Shown here: positions 43,848 to 56,413 of the stretch, piece by piece
How positions within the stretch are numbered: the stretch's first letter is position 1
Layout of the letters: each line of letters begins with the position of its first letter
NCBI GenBank assembly: GCA_025399215.1
Contig: MU621093.1
Location: forward strand, 69,609-133,608
Length of the DNA: 64,000 nt
Direction of reading: 5' to 3'
Source of the DNA: Globomyces pollinis-pini
Lineage: Eukaryota > Chytridiomycota > Chytridiomycetes > Rhizophydiales > Globomycetaceae
Translations under genes and position numbers: made by a program
Notes under the pieces: model-generated
What the model was told of the DNA's origin: nothing
Database searches by the model: none
The model's input: only the letters and a program-made list of their open reading frames with translations

Positions 43848-45769
43848 ATGTCGCGAGTTATTATTGTTGGTGGTGGTTTGGCCGGTTTATCGGCTGCTCA
43901 TACGGTCTTGGAACGAGGTGGTAATGTTTTGCTATTGGATAAGAATGCTTTCTTGGGTGGTAACTCTACTAAAGCTACTTCTGGTATCAATGGTGCTGGA
44001 ACTTCCACTCAGATTAAATTGGGAATCCCGGTTTGTCTTTATCGCTTTCTCATCTTCTAGGATAACTCTCAAATCTTCTATGAAGACTCTGCTAAATCTG
44101 CCAGAGCTGAGATCGTGCCTGCTTTGACCAAAGTATTGACTTATCAATCTGGCTCTGCTGTCGAATGGATCGAAGAACGTTTCAAGGTCGATCTATCCCT
44201 GGTGTCTCGTTTGGGTGGTCACTCTCATCCTAGAACTCATCGTGGTACTGAACAATTCCCTGGAATGACCATCACTTATGCATTAATGTCTACCTATGAA
44301 GACATTTGCAAGGCACACCCTGAACGCGCTACTTTGATTTCAAAGGCCGATGTAAAGAAATTGATCAAAGAAGGTGAAACTGTTGTTGGTGTAGAATACC
44401 TCCACAAAGGTAAAACTCTCAAAGAATATGGACCTGTTATTCTTGCTACCGGTGGTTACGCTGCTGATTTCACTGACACCTCTTTGTTGAAAAAGTACCG
44501 TCCTGAATTGTGGGATCTTCCAACTACCAATGGTGATCACTGTACTGGAGATGGTATCAAAATGTCTATGGCTGTAGGTGGTAACACTATTCATATGGAC
44601 AAAGTTCAAGTTCATCCAACTGGTTTGGTTGATCCAAGAGAACCTGATGCCAAAGTCAAGGTATTTCCCACATTATATATTAATTCAAATTAGTGGTTGG
44701 CCGCTGAAGCACTCCGTGGTGTTGGTGGTCTCTTGTTGGATGGAAATGGTAACCGATTTGCTGATGAATTGGGTCACCGTGATTACGTCACTGGACAAAT
44801 GTGGAAGAACAAGGGACCATTCCGTTTGGTTATGACTAGCAAAGCTGGTAAGGAAATCGAATGGCATTGCAAAGTAAGTGACATTTATAGACTTATTCTG
44901 TAGCATTACATGGGACGTGGTTTGATGAAGCACTACAAAAACTCTGCAGAATTTTCCAAAGATGCAAAGATTCCATTAAAGAATTTGGAAAATACCTATG
45001 TTGCATACAATGAAGTCGCTCGAACCAAAAAGTGTCCTTTCGGTAAGAAGTTCTTCTCCAATGGACCATTCACTCCTGATGATGATCTCTGGGTTGCCAT
45101 TGTTACTCCAGTACTTCATTTCACTATGGGTGGTGTTCAGATTGATGACGCTTCTCGTGTTCTAGGACCATCTGGACCAATTCCAGGTCTCTTTGCTTGT
45201 GGAGAAATGGCTGGAGGTGTCCATGGTGCCAACCGTCTTGGTGGATCTTCCTTATTGGGATGTGTTGTTTATGGTCGTGTTGCTGGAGCAACGTAAGTTA
45301 ACTTGAATTTAACATTTCTAGTGCAGCCACTTATGTTATGGGTCAATTGAGTGCTCAACGTCGTTTAGGTGCTGTGGCAGGACATGTTGCTGGAACTCCA
45401 ATCACCATTTCTGTTGGTGGTGTAAATGTAGCTATCACTTATGGAGATGCCCCAGCCCGACCTATCAGTTCAGGATCTGCACCTGCACCAGCTGTTGCCG
45501 AAGCACCAGAAGAAGCCAAAGCTCCAGCCGGTAAAAAGGAATACACTCTCGCCGAAGTTGCAAAACATACCACTGAAGATGATTGTTGGGTTGTGGTTAA
45601 CGGAGAAGTTTTGAACTGCACCAGCTTTTTAGCAGATCATCCAGGTGGCAAGAAAGCAATTATGATTTATGCGGGTAAGGATGCAACTGAAGAATTCAAT
45701 ATGATGCATAAACCAGAAGTTGTTGAAAAGTATGCTCCTGAAGTCATTATTGGAACTTTAAAGAAATAA
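43848..45769 (+). CDS. NADH-dependent fumarate reductase fused to cytochrome b5 (Osm1-type)
   Basis: Soluble flavoprotein reducing fumarate to succinate, used to reoxidise FADH2/NADH. Five exons joined by 28-33-nt introns. MSRVIIVGGGLAGLSAAHTV is the FAD-binding GxGxxG motif, with GGNSTKATSGINGAGT following. The flavin/substrate region has RLGGHSHPRTHRGTEQFPG, GPVILATGGYAADF, KVQVHPTGLVDPREPDAK, GHRDYVTGQ, VLHFTMGGVQID and GEMAGGVHGANRLGGSSLLG, the last three being the fumarate-reductase signature. After an Ala/Pro linker (APAPAVAEAPEE), a C-terminal cytochrome b5 domain follows (YTLAEVAKHTTEDDCWVVV, FLADHPGGKKAIM, MMHKPE) with both heme histidines present. No presequence, so cytosolic location is likely. 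Confidence 0.92.
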
Positions 45770-46009
45770 ACACAAATCTGAGCATTTTAATACTTTATGT
45801 TTTTATTAAAATACCCAAACAAAGATTTAAAAAATGGACACTTCACAGAACCAAGCATCCTTGATTCAAGAGCATACTATACCATAGTTTACTGTTGTTT
45901 AATTTTTTTCTTGATTTTGGAGGGTGATTTAATGGTCTTATCGTTCCGCACACGGTTGTAATTTATCAATTTTTATTGTTGTCATTTAATCAATTTTACC
46001 AAAACAACC

Positions 46010-49000
46010 ATGTTCAACTTGAAGGTCGTTCTCTCAAAGACCCTTAAATATCCTGTAGAAACTATGGCAACTACCTTCCTAATAGCTGCGCTTGCCTACT
46101 TGACAATGTTATTTTCTACCGGAAAACCATTGTTGATACATACAGATGGATCTCAACTTTCCCTATTATTTAAACAAATCGTCGTTACCTTACCTGACAA
46201 TTATTTATCTTATACTCCTGGGATTTTGGACACTAATGTAATTGATTCTTTGGATTCTTTGGAACACTCACTGTTGAACGTCTTTATTCTAGATCAAACT
46301 GGCCATCATTTAGTCTATGAAGATTTATGTTGGAAATCAAATGATTCATGTCTATTTCATTCTCCAAACTCAATCTTTATCAAATCAAAACTTCCACAAA
46401 CCATCAATGACATTCAAAAACCAAACCACATCAACCTGGAATCGTTATTTAACGGTATTGTGACTGATACCGATAACATTACTATTATTGGTGCTCGATC
46501 TTTGATCTTTACCATGTTTTTTAATGTCACTTTACCAAATCAAAAACTTGCTTTTGATGTTTGGGAAAAACGTTTAAATGCTTTACGTCAAGATCATTTT
46601 TATAATCAAGATCTATCTTTGAATTTTCAAATGGTACTTCCAGATGGACAAGTGGCTTATGATATTTTTGAAGCTACCACTCAGATTAAAGAAATGTTCA
46701 AGGTAATTGTTTCTATCATATTTTTTTGATTTGGTTTATCACTAACAATTGTATTCCTTATTTGGGTATTAATTTTTTTAGACTTCTCATAAACCTGAAA
46801 TACTTATTTATGCGGTTTCCATTTTTTTGATGCAATCCACGATTGTTAATTTGTTGATGAATATGCGCTCTCTCGGTTCGAAATTTACATTAGGTAAAAC
46901 CAATGTTTTTTTATTAACTTTTAGCGTTTTGTGTACTTTTAAGTTCTGCATTTTCTTTTATTGTGGGATTGTGTATTAACCATCTCTTGGATGTTCATAT
47001 AACCACAATGGAATTAATTCAAGCGGTACCATTTTTTGTTATTGCTGTTGGGTTTGAAAAGCCATTTCAATTGACGAAAGCTGTCTATGATGCGGTAGAA
47101 ATGAATAAAAAGTCAAATGTTCGATCTGCCGTCTATAATGGAATTCAAGCCGTATTTGATTCTATTGTATTAGAGTACGTCATTGAAGCATCTGTGTTAC
47201 TCATTGCTGGAGTCCTTGGTTTCAATGGAGTGGTAGGGAAATTTGCCATTTTGGCAGGAGTAACTATTTTGGTGGATGGTATTTTCCTCTTTACTTTCTA
47301 CCTTTCAATCTTGACTGTCAAACTAGAGGTTTTTTATCCGATTATTCTCATCATGATTAGTTGAAGCGAATGTATTTGAATGAAAATTCTACTGAAATGG
47401 TGGTTGAAAAAAAAGCAGCACAAGTTCCAGTAACCAACACTAATCGATTAAGTGTGGAAGATCAAAAGAAATCAAAAATGTTTGGTAGAATCAAGTTATT
47501 GACAGTAACATAATTTTCTAGTTTATTTTTAGATGTTATTCTTTTTGGTAGGGCATGCGGTTACTGTTTCTGGAAATGTACTTTCTGTGACTTCTGCAAC
47601 CAACAATTTGAATCAAGATCAAAATATATTAGACAATATTATAGAGATTTTTAACATAGAATCAAAATCGGTCAATATTTTACCTTCCAAGACCCATGTA
47701 TTACATCCGTTTTGGTACTTAATGAAATTCCATTGATGTTAGGGTACCAAATACCTCAATGTCTGATCTCGTTTCCGCCTCTGATTCCTATTTGATTACT
47801 CCAAACACTGTTCTTTATTTTATTGCTTCTCTTACCGGAATGGCTGTTGCTTATATTTCTGTCTTTCAAAAACCAAAGAGCTCAAAGACTGATGACTCAA
47901 CTAAAGATCAAAAATCATGTGTCAAACTGACTGATATATCATCCACAGAACAAGCAAAGAATGTTACTGTAGTGGAATCAAGGCCCGAATTAACAAACAA
48001 AGACTCTGATACTAAAACCAGCGTTGGTGGAACATCAGAAGTGGACAAGTTGATGGACAGTTGGAAGTTGAATGGAATAACGACATTAACTGATGAGCAA
48101 GTTATCTGTTTAGTTGATGCTGGTAAAATCCCGCCATATGCTTTGGAGAAAACTTTAGGTGATTATACTAGAGCTGTAAAAATTCGTCGTGAAATTATTT
48201 GTAAGTTAATGTTTATCATTTAATGATAGCGCGTCTCTCCAAATGTGACTTGAATACCAGTCTACTTCCAGTTGATCATTATGATTACAAACAAGTTTTT
48301 GGCGTTTGTTGTGAAAATGTTATTGGTTATGTACCAATTCCTGTTGGGGTATGTTTTTGTTAGTTTTGATGATAGGTTGCCGGCCCAATGCTGATTGATG
48401 ACCAACTATTTCAGATCCCTATGGCCACAACTGAAGGATGTTTGGTTGCATCAACTTCCCGAGGATGTAAAGCTATTACCGCAGGAGGTGGATCAAAGAC
48501 AGAGTTGACTAAAGATGGCATGGCCAGAGGTCCTGTGGTTTCATTCCCATCTGTTCGCCAAGCAGCAAGTTTGAAAAGATGGATTGAAGATGAAGGTGGA
48601 TTTGAAGTTCTAAAGGAATCATTTGAGAGCACCAGTCGTTTTGCTAAATTAAAATCTGTAAATTTTACATTCACTTTAATTTTTAGATTAAAATAGCATT
48701 GGCGGGCAAATTGACATTTATTCGTTTCGTTACTCAAACTGGTGATGCAATGGGTATGAATATGATATCAAAAGGTGTAGAGAAATCATTGTCGGGTAAT
48801 CGCTTGTTATAGCTTATCATTTTAGAGCTAAGTTTAAGATATCCAGAAATGCAACTCATCTCAATATCTGGAAACTTTTGCACTGATAAAAAACCTGCTG
48901 CTTTAAATTGGATTGAAGGAAGGGGGAAATCGGTTGTCTCTGAAGCAGTCATTCCTGGTAATGTCGTGGTTAGTGTTTTGAAGACAACTGTACGAGCGTT

Positions 49001-49505
49001 AGTTGAACTCAATCATGCTAAAAATTTGGTTGGATCTGCTATGGCTGGGTCTGTTGGTGGATTTAATGCTCACGCAGCAAATATCCTAACGGCCATCTAC
49101 ATTGCAACTGGACAAGATCCAGCACAAAATGTGGAATCTTCTAATTGTATTACTCTAATGGAGGCTGTGAATGATGGTAAAGATTTGTACATATCTTGTT
49201 CGATGCCCTGTATTGAAGTTGGAACTGTTGGTGGTGGGACTGGTTTAGGACCACAAAGTGCTTGTTTGGATATGCTTGGTGTTAGAGGACCACATAGCAC
49301 AAAGCCTGGTAGTAATGCACAACAGTTGGCTCGGATCATCTGTTCAGCAGTTATGGCTGGTGAATTATCCTTATGTTCAGCACTTGCAGGTAATGGTTTT
49401 TCAATCTAAGTAGTAGCTGGTCATTTGGTCAAATCACATATGGTTCACAATCGTGGTGGTGTAAGCAATACCACCAAACCTGTTGGTTCATGCCTCAAAT
49501 CTTAA
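46010..49505 (+). CDS. HMGR: HMG-CoA reductase with sterol-sensing membrane domain
   Basis: Rate-limiting ER enzyme of the mevalonate pathway. The N-terminus [19 protein letters not shown] starts the membrane part; the sterol-sensing-like spans include [20 protein letters not shown] and [20 protein letters not shown]. The catalytic domain has [89 protein letters not shown] and [15 protein letters not shown], with the catalytic Glu, Lys, Asp and His all present. Several introns are 24-35 nt; the last is only about 24 nt, just before the AGHLVKSHM segment. Length about 1,040 residues, typical of fungi. Codon usage and phase are continuous across the joins. Confidence 0.92.
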
Positions 49506-49567
49506 TAAAGTAATCATGAAAACATCAAGATTATATATGAAATTAAGTATTTTTTGAACCATATGTC

Positions 49568-51928
49568 CTAAGTTTTCTTTTCCTTTTTTTCATTCAAGGT
49601 TGGTAATGCAACAGATTGTTTTCTACCTTTACTCTGATGACGAGAAGTTGAATCTCGAAGTTGACTTGAGATGGAAGCTGGAATTGAAGTTGATTTTTTA
49701 ACTTTATGAGTGGAAGAATTCCTAGGAGTTTGAGAATCCGAATATTGATCAATGAAACGATCCATGATTGTATAGTTTAAATCTGTTTGACAAGATTGAT
49801 CAATTTGTTGAGGTTTTTTACGTTCACAACATTGAACCATTTCTAATAATCTCGATTGACGTTTCAATATTGATTTTGAACCAGTTTTACTTTGTAATTT
49901 CATTGCAATTTGAATTTTTTCAACCCTATTAAATTAAATAAGGACACAATACCATTTTGAGGAAACTTTCTCACGATGATCTCTAAAAAGATTTAAATAG
50001 GTGCTAAAGAAAACCTTAATAATTTTAATTCTTGATCATAAAATTCCTTCATTAATTTAATTTGATTATTTGCTGCAATATCTTCTTCAGATATTTCTTC
50101 AGGTTCCAACATTGGTACCAACATTTCAATAGACATATCAGGAAAAGTTTGTAAATCCATCATAGAAGTCATTGAACTTTTAATTGATGAAGGATGATCA
50201 TCAACATTTTTTAAATGAAAATTAATATCCAAATATTGATTATCATTTCCATCCAATTCACCTAATTCATGATGTAATCTACCGATATCTATATTGATAT
50301 CATCTAGTATGGTTTGATGGTATCGTAATATATCTGTGATATAATTCTTGTCATCTTCAATAGATTGATGAAACTATAAGATTAGTATTAAAAAAAACGG
50401 GTACAGTTAATTCGGGTGATACTTTAATTTTTTTAAAAATGGATATAAATTTCATGATTTTGAATTTTTGTCTTTCCAATTGTTCATCTTGTAATCTCAA
50501 TGTTTTCATAATTTCCATGATCTGTTGATCTTTAAATTTTAATTCAAAATCAAATTCATTTCGAGTTTTAATTTCCAATTGGTTCATATAATCTTGATGA
50601 TCTAGATCTAATTGAGTGGTTGCTACCATCAAATCTTTATTACAATTCATTCGTTCTTCAGTTATGGAATCAATCATATGTGTTTCTAGTTTGGATAGTG
50701 TTGTTAGGATTTGTTTATATGCTTTTCCAATATTGTTTTTTAATTGTTGTTTTTGACTAAAATTAGTCATTTCTTGAGTAATATCCAAATCCTATCATTA
50801 ATTATGAACATTTACATCTTTAAGTTCTTGATATAGTAAATCAACGGATGTTAAATTAACCATGGTTCCTTCTTCTACTTGTGTACTTGTATCTTTAAAT
50901 TCGGATATTTCTTGTCGTTTTAATTCTTCCATCATTAATTCGGATTGATTCACATTAAGTAATGCATCCCATTTCCCACCTGGATAACATTCATTTGAAG
51001 TGGTGATTCTGGTACCTACAGGAACATGTTAATTCATTATTCTATACCTAATTTTTAATGTTCAACAATAGGTTTACCTATCATATAATTAGCTTACTTT
51101 TTATGTACCTATAATTATCTTTGTAATCGTGATTACCTATGTGTTAGAATTGATATCATACCAATTCTTGACAATAACAATTTATCTTTTAACTTTAAGG
51201 AATTGTAATTTGAAGTAAGGTAATCAGAAACAATCTCTAATTTCTTTAATCGATAATACTTTTCATCCAATCTATGTTTAGAATGTATTCCATGGCCTTT
51301 AATAGATGATCGATTTTGATTTGATTTTATCATATTAGAATCTTGATTTTGTATATCTTTACTTGGTAAAGTTGTATTTGTTTTCAAGTTTGTTGATACT
51401 TGTATTGGTTGAGTTGTAGGATGAGTTTGATGGTTGGTAGATACATTTGTTGAATGGATATTACCGGAAACAGGTACAGTAACATTTGAATCATTTTTAA
51501 TACCATTCATAGTTGATATTTCATTCATCTTGGATCCAATTACATTGATTGATTTTGCTTTCTTTTGATTAGGATGATCATGATGATTATCTATCACTCC
51601 AACTTTTTTGGGAATATCATTCATTGATTTGAAAGATCGATCTTTCTTGATTTCATTTTTATTGTCTACTGTATCATTGAATTCTCGTTGTGATTTGATT
51701 TGATCAAGGTTTTCGACATCTACTATAAATGAAAGATAGATTACTGGGATGGATTTCGATAACGGGAACTGAGGAATAAATGGTTGGATGTTGTTTATTG
51801 ATTAAATGACTATCAGAGTGTTGGATCGTCTCTTGACTTGTCAAATTGATATCTTCTTCAATTGATTCCGGAACGTCGAATAATAATGGTAATAATTGTT
51901 TCTTTTTAAGAACATTTGATTTACGCAT
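49568..51928 (-). CDS. coiled-coil protein of unknown function
   Basis: Protein of about 700 residues spread over at least six exons. N-terminus: MRKSNVLKKKQLLPLLFD, then a disordered Asn/Thr/Ser-rich region. A helical, coiled-coil-prone middle follows (KLKDKLLLSRIGMIS, NFSQKQQLKNNIGKAYKQI, THMIDSITEERMNCN, LDLDHQDYMNQLEIKTRNEF), then acidic (EEISEEDIAANNQIKLMKEF) and Ser/Lys-rich tail segments (STHKVKKSTSIPASISS). A QTDL-type motif near the C-terminus occurs in many centrosomal and axonemal proteins, but this is weak. No recognised domain. It lies tail-to-tail with HMG-CoA reductase. The exon chain was followed by frame continuity only; it could be two genes. Confidence 0.5.
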
Positions 51929-52169
51929 ATTTTGTTTTTAGATATAAAGTGATGATGACATGTTCCATTATTGTACTCTTGGATGTCAATAATGTAGAAA
52001 TACAAGCTCCCTGATGTCTATTCTCATATTTTACTTTCAATGACTAAGTGTCGAATGTATTTTGTGATTGGCAAGAATGTAATCAGGTACAACCCACATT
52101 CGGTTGTCTCAAATCTACGTGTTACAACACTGACATCAATTTAAAATTAGCTATTAAGTTAATACATTT

Positions 52170-53573
52170 TTATTGCGCCTGTTGACCTTGTAATATATTC
52201 TTGATATAGAACTCTCCTGCTTTATAACTAGATCGAACTAATGGTCCAGAAGCTACATATCTAAAACCCAATTCTGTAGCAACCTTAGCCCAGTGATCAA
52301 ATTTTTCTGGAGTTACATATTCAGCAACCTTTAGATGATTTTTAGTTGGTCTCATGTATTGTCCAAATGTGACTACATCGACTTTAATCTCTCGAAGTGC
52401 TGAATGTTTTAATCAAGGGATATCGAATACCTTTTAAAGCATGCATGACTTCTTCATCGGTTTCTCCCAATCCAAGCATCATGGATGTTTTGGTGATAAG
52501 GTCTGGTCTGACAGTTTTTGCACGCTCTAAAACTGCTAAGGATTGTTTGAACCCTGCACGTCTATCTCGAACATATGGTTGAAGGTTCTCGACAGTTTCA
52601 ATGTTATGTGCATAGACATCCAATCCTGATAAGGCAACAGTATCTACACATTCCAATTTTCCCCAAAAGTCCCCTGTTAGCGTTTCTACCAACATCTTTG
52701 GTGATCTAAACGATTAATACATAAAATCATGTGTTGGAGTGAATGGAAGTTGGATATGAGTGTGTTAGCTATGTCTTGTGCAAACAGACATGAATGTATG
52801 AAGCAAGTGGAGCGTGTTTAATAATTAGTCGAAACGAGAGTGGATAAGAATCTGATAGTGTGAAGTTTCTGATGAATAGAGTTGAAAATATAGAGTCATA
52901 CTTTTGTTTAATTAATCTGACAGTCTCTGCGAAATGTGCCGAACCACCATCAGGTAGATCTAAAGGGATTCAGTAACGAAAAGAAATACCATCTCTATCA
53001 ACAGAAGTGAGAACAATATAATCCACACCCCAACGAGTAATTGCTTCAGCTGTATTTTCTGGTTCCAAAGGATCCAGAGGTTTTGGTGTTCTATTCGTTT
53101 TGACTGAACAAAATCTACATCCTCGAGTACATTCATCACCCATCAACATGATTGTAGCAGTTGCAGTACCTAATGAATGAATCAGATGAATTAAAAACCA
53201 TCTTCCCCACCACCCCAACATTCCCCCATATTAGGACATTTAGCTTCTTCACATACCTATATAATTAGTATGAAATTGATACAGTATGTAATTTAAGACC
53301 TCTTAAATCTTTCTTGATTTTTTTAAAGTGTTCACCTGAACCAAAATCAGTCTTCAACCATTCAGGTAGTTTCTGATGTCTATCATGAGTTGTAATTGAT
53401 TACTTTCTCTTTGTGATTTGTTGTAGTCTAGGACCACCCAATTCGAGCGATTCTTCTATTGATAAAGATTTTGGGTTAACGAAATCAGCGAAAGATGGAC
53501 CAGTAGCTAATTTATCAGCGAATTTAGTAGCCAAAGAAGGATTGCAAGAGGAGAATTGTCTTAATAGTTTCAT
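52170..53573 (-). CDS. LIAS: lipoyl synthase, mitochondrial
   Basis: Radical-SAM enzyme that inserts sulfur into octanoylated lipoyl domains, needed for pyruvate and 2-oxoglutarate dehydrogenases. The start at 53573 gives [18 protein letters not shown], a mitochondrial presequence. Then come [32 protein letters not shown] (three cysteines of the auxiliary cluster), [19 protein letters not shown] (the radical-SAM CxxxCxxC cluster), [61 protein letters not shown], and near the end [19 protein letters not shown] containing the RSSY serine ligand. Introns include one of 24 nt after the presequence region and one of about 42 nt inside the GG/ATAT junction. About 360-380 residues. Confidence 0.93.
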
Positions 53574-53915
53574 TAAAATGAAAACATTTTCACAGAAGGA
53601 ATTGGATTTGAAAAAAGATTATAGAAGCATTCGTTTGAATGATGCAATGACTTTATTAAGTGGTTAAGGTAATAACTGTTTATCAAAGAAACTTGTAGAA
53701 CCATTAAACACTTCTTTAGTAGAGATTTTACAGTCAAAGGATCCTTGAGACAATAAAGTCCTAGAGACAACAAAGGATCCATACAAAGAAGGATCCTAAT
53801 ATCAACTAAATAATTTTTTAATTTTTTTTTGTTTTCTGGTTAATCACATGACAGATTAAATGATGGTGATCACAAGTTCATTTAATTAATTAATTATATT
53901 AAGTATCTAAAGTAT
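53574..53915. other. intergenic region with short GGATCC/GAGACAA repeats
   Basis: About 340 bases. GGATCC occurs at 53739-53744, 53775-53780 and 53791-53796, and GAGACAA at 53747-53753 and 53764-53770. They look like small local duplications with a palindromic AAGGATCCTT core. No gene seen. Confidence 0.45.
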
Positions 53916-54353
53916 CTATTCATTAAGTTTGGAACAAAGATCAAGTAAAGCATCTACTGCTTGGTGATCTAAAAATTCACTCTCCGGTTCGGGTGTGGAT
54001 TGTCGACTACTCATAGATACTGGGGATGGGGGTCTTTGATTTCTTTTGAGGTTTTGTCTTCGGTTCTGGAACCATACTTGAACAGCGCGAGGTGTCATTC
54101 CTGTAACTTTAGACATCTCTACACGCTGTTTAGCTGTTGGTAATGGATTGATTTCAAACATGGCTTTGAGAGCAGATAATTGACTTTGTGATGTTCTCTG
54201 TCTTCGTTTCTTGTATGATTCAACTGAAGAAGAGTAGTTGGTAACCCAGGTATCATTAGTATCACGAGTTAAAGGAGGTAGAGTCAGTTCTGGTTGAATA
54301 TAACTACTATAGACGTGTCTTAGTGGGGGTAGAGTAATTTTTCCTTCCATCAT
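53916..54353 (-). CDS. classical homeodomain protein, copy D (paralogue of copy C)
   Basis: About 145 residues from MMEGKITLPPLRHVYSSYIQ. The homeodomain (KKRRQRTSQSQLSALKAMF, INPLPTAKQRVEMSKVTG, AVQVWFQNRRQNLKR) is nearly identical to that at 42802-43257, as are the N-terminal LPPLRHVYSSY and the C-terminal RPPSP..M.SRQSTPEPES and HQAVDALLDL segments. The start follows a TATA box (TTATATAAAT, plus-strand 54381-54390), so an upstream in-frame extension is taken as untranslated. The two copies are in opposite orientation 11 kb apart, pointing to an inverted dispersed duplication. DNA-binding residues are intact. Confidence 0.88.
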   Translation of the reverse strand: MMEGKITLPPLRHVYSSYIQPELTLPPLTRDTNDTWVTNYSSSVESYKKRRQRTSQSQLSALKAMFEINPLPTAKQRVEMSKVTGMTPRAVQVWFQNRRQNLKRNQRPPSPVSMSSRQSTPEPESEFLDHQAVDALLDLCSKLNE

Positions 54354-55479
54354 TATAGATTGTATGAGTATTAAATTAGTATTTATATAAGTCCCATTGA
54401 CTTGTCTCATGACCACCAATTTGGTTTGATTGAATTTTCACATGTCGTTTCAATTTAAATTTTTAATTTATTTATTTCACCACTTGTATCGTGAAACACT
54501 CTTGTTTCAGTCCATTCTAAACATCTTGATCTGATGAATAGTAATGACTTTGATGATGGATTTCATTCTAATAATCATCATTATAATGTTTACTATTCTA
54601 TAAAAAATCGCGATTTTTTTTTACCTTACTATTATTGTAAGGTAATTATTAAATACTTGAATAATACTTTAGACTCTATTGATACACTTCATACTCATTT
54701 AATTAATTAATGACAAACCCACACAAACAAGATCTTTATGACCAAGCCACTTTTTTGTCATTAACCCCTTTTGGGACAGTGGACAACTTCAATAATATCT
54801 CCGAATAACCGTCATTCCAATTCTAAAACAGTGATAGTTTTGGTCTGCTGATGAGATGGTTTCAAAGTGTTTTAAAGGAAATAGGCATGCAGTTCAATGT
54901 TAGGGGTTGTGTATATTATAAACAAAATACTGGTTGTTAAATGACTCCTGTCACACCCCATACCAGATCACATTTAACTTGGTGTAATAATTCATAATAA
55001 TAAATTCAATTACGGTTAATTATACCCACTCAAGGAATGACGTGGTTTATTATAACATCATTTGAAAGTAACATCATTGAAAGAGGTCAATAGTAAAAAC
55101 ATACAATGACTTAAAAAAGACTTGACATTCAATTACAAAACTCATTACTTTACTTACAAAACTCATCACCATACTTACAAAACTCATTGCCATGCTCCCT
55201 TACTAAACACCCGCAATGATCTAAATCTGTTTTGAAATGTCATTTGGACTTTCAGAATGACCATTTTAACATGTGAAAACCACGCTTCAACTCTTGTGCT
55301 CGAACTCCATTGTGACCCATTTTCCTGATCATAAATGAAAATTACTGCTTTTATCCATTCAATAAAATGGTAAACAAAAACAAAAAGAAATGACACGATT
55401 ATGGTAAAGATGAATATATTATATTCAGTGGTGCATTTATTATCACAAAGTTACGATCTATAGTCAGTTGGAAATTTAA
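54354..55479. promoter_or_regulatory. long intergenic region with homeobox copy D promoter
   Basis: About 1.1 kb with no supported gene. It holds a TATA box at 54381-54390 and GGTCATGAGACAA (minus strand, 54402-54414), then long AT-rich sequence. The tandem repeat at 55134-55188 is listed separately. A 70-codon ORF (55184-55396, minus) overlaps it and is not called. Confidence 0.45.
55134..55188. repeat. three-copy 21-nt tandem repeat
   Basis: TTACAAAACTCAT starts at 55134, 55155 and 55176, a constant 21-base step, with related sequence between copies. No coding role seen; likely replication slippage in intergenic DNA. Confidence 0.75.
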
Positions 55480-56389
55480 TTACAGTTCACGAAGGGTTCT
55501 ATATTCAATACCTTCCTTGTATTCTTGTCGTTCGAATTCCAGAAAGGTTTTACTCTTGGGACGACCGAAATAAAGTGGTTCGACTTTCTCCAAAGGTGTA
55601 GCAGTTTCCTCAGATAATCGTTGTGCTTCCTCCATCATGTTTTTGGCTGCTTGGATAGCTAATTGTCGAGCGACTGATTCTTTCTTTTCTTCGCTTTCTC
55701 GGGCTTCATAGAATTCATATAAACTCCTCTTGTAAGCATCTTCCAATGTATATTTTTGTGGTACTCTGCTTGCTTGAGATCCTTTTGAATTCTTTGACGC
55801 GTATAGAGGGGAGATTAAATATAATGTACGTTGAATAACACTTTTAAATTAATTTGAAAAAATTAGATACCTCTCACCAGACAATGGAACCTTTACTGTA
55901 TCACTACCATAGATACCTAATAGAATTACTATCATCCATACTATTTACTAGTCCATTCCAAATTGGTGTAATTTTTAGTGATATCTCGGGGACGATCCAA
56001 TTCAAAGGGATGTTGCGTATAAAAAGTATTTCTAATAATATCTTCTTTATAAATAATTTCTGGAGCGGTAGTTGTATAAGAAACTTGTTTAATTCGTTGA
56101 TTTCTATTATTTTTTGTAGTATTTTCCAATTGAGCATTAAATCTAGTGATACGATAATCATCTGGTAGAAACTGACCGACTTGTTCAGGTATGACTAATA
56201 TGTTAATTAAGTATGAATGTACCTTGTTTTAAAGGTTTTGGAGCTGGAGGATATAATCTAATGAATTAATAAGACAATTAAGTACTCCATAGCTCTACAC
56301 CATTTTGGTAGACTGTTTTGATTGACTTGAACTTGAATATTTTGCTTTAATTTGAATGGATTTCCTAACGATGTCTTGAACTTTTTCAT
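55480..56389 (-). CDS. RSM25: mitochondrial small ribosomal subunit protein mS23
   Basis: Fungal mS23 (Rsm25), a small-subunit mitoribosomal protein. Five exons joined in frame: MKKFKTSLGNPFKLKQNIQ, NQNSLPKW, then ELYPPAPKPLKQ, VIPEQVGQFLPDDYRITRF, then a segment with EIIYKEDIIRNTFYTQHPFEL, followed by DRPRDIT, then TVKVPLS, then SQASRVPQKYTLEDAYKR leading to SLYEFYEARESEEKK. The pattern E..R..FY..HP.EL.RPR is the mS23 signature, as is the terminal AY....EFY..R..EE...VA. Length about 230 residues. Introns of 28-32 nt plus one of about 85 nt. Its start lies 25 bases from that of the divergent RED gene. Confidence 0.8.
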
Positions 56390-56413
56390 TTGTGAAAAAA
56401 AAATTGTTCTAAC

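Noticed and set aside
53573..53782. ORFs on either strand upstream of lipoyl synthase
   Set aside because: No domain; overlap the presequence exon and short GGATCC repeats.
55184..55396. 70-codon minus-strand ORF near the tandem repeat
   Set aside because: Overlaps the 21-nt repeat and has no domain; likely chance in AT-rich DNA.
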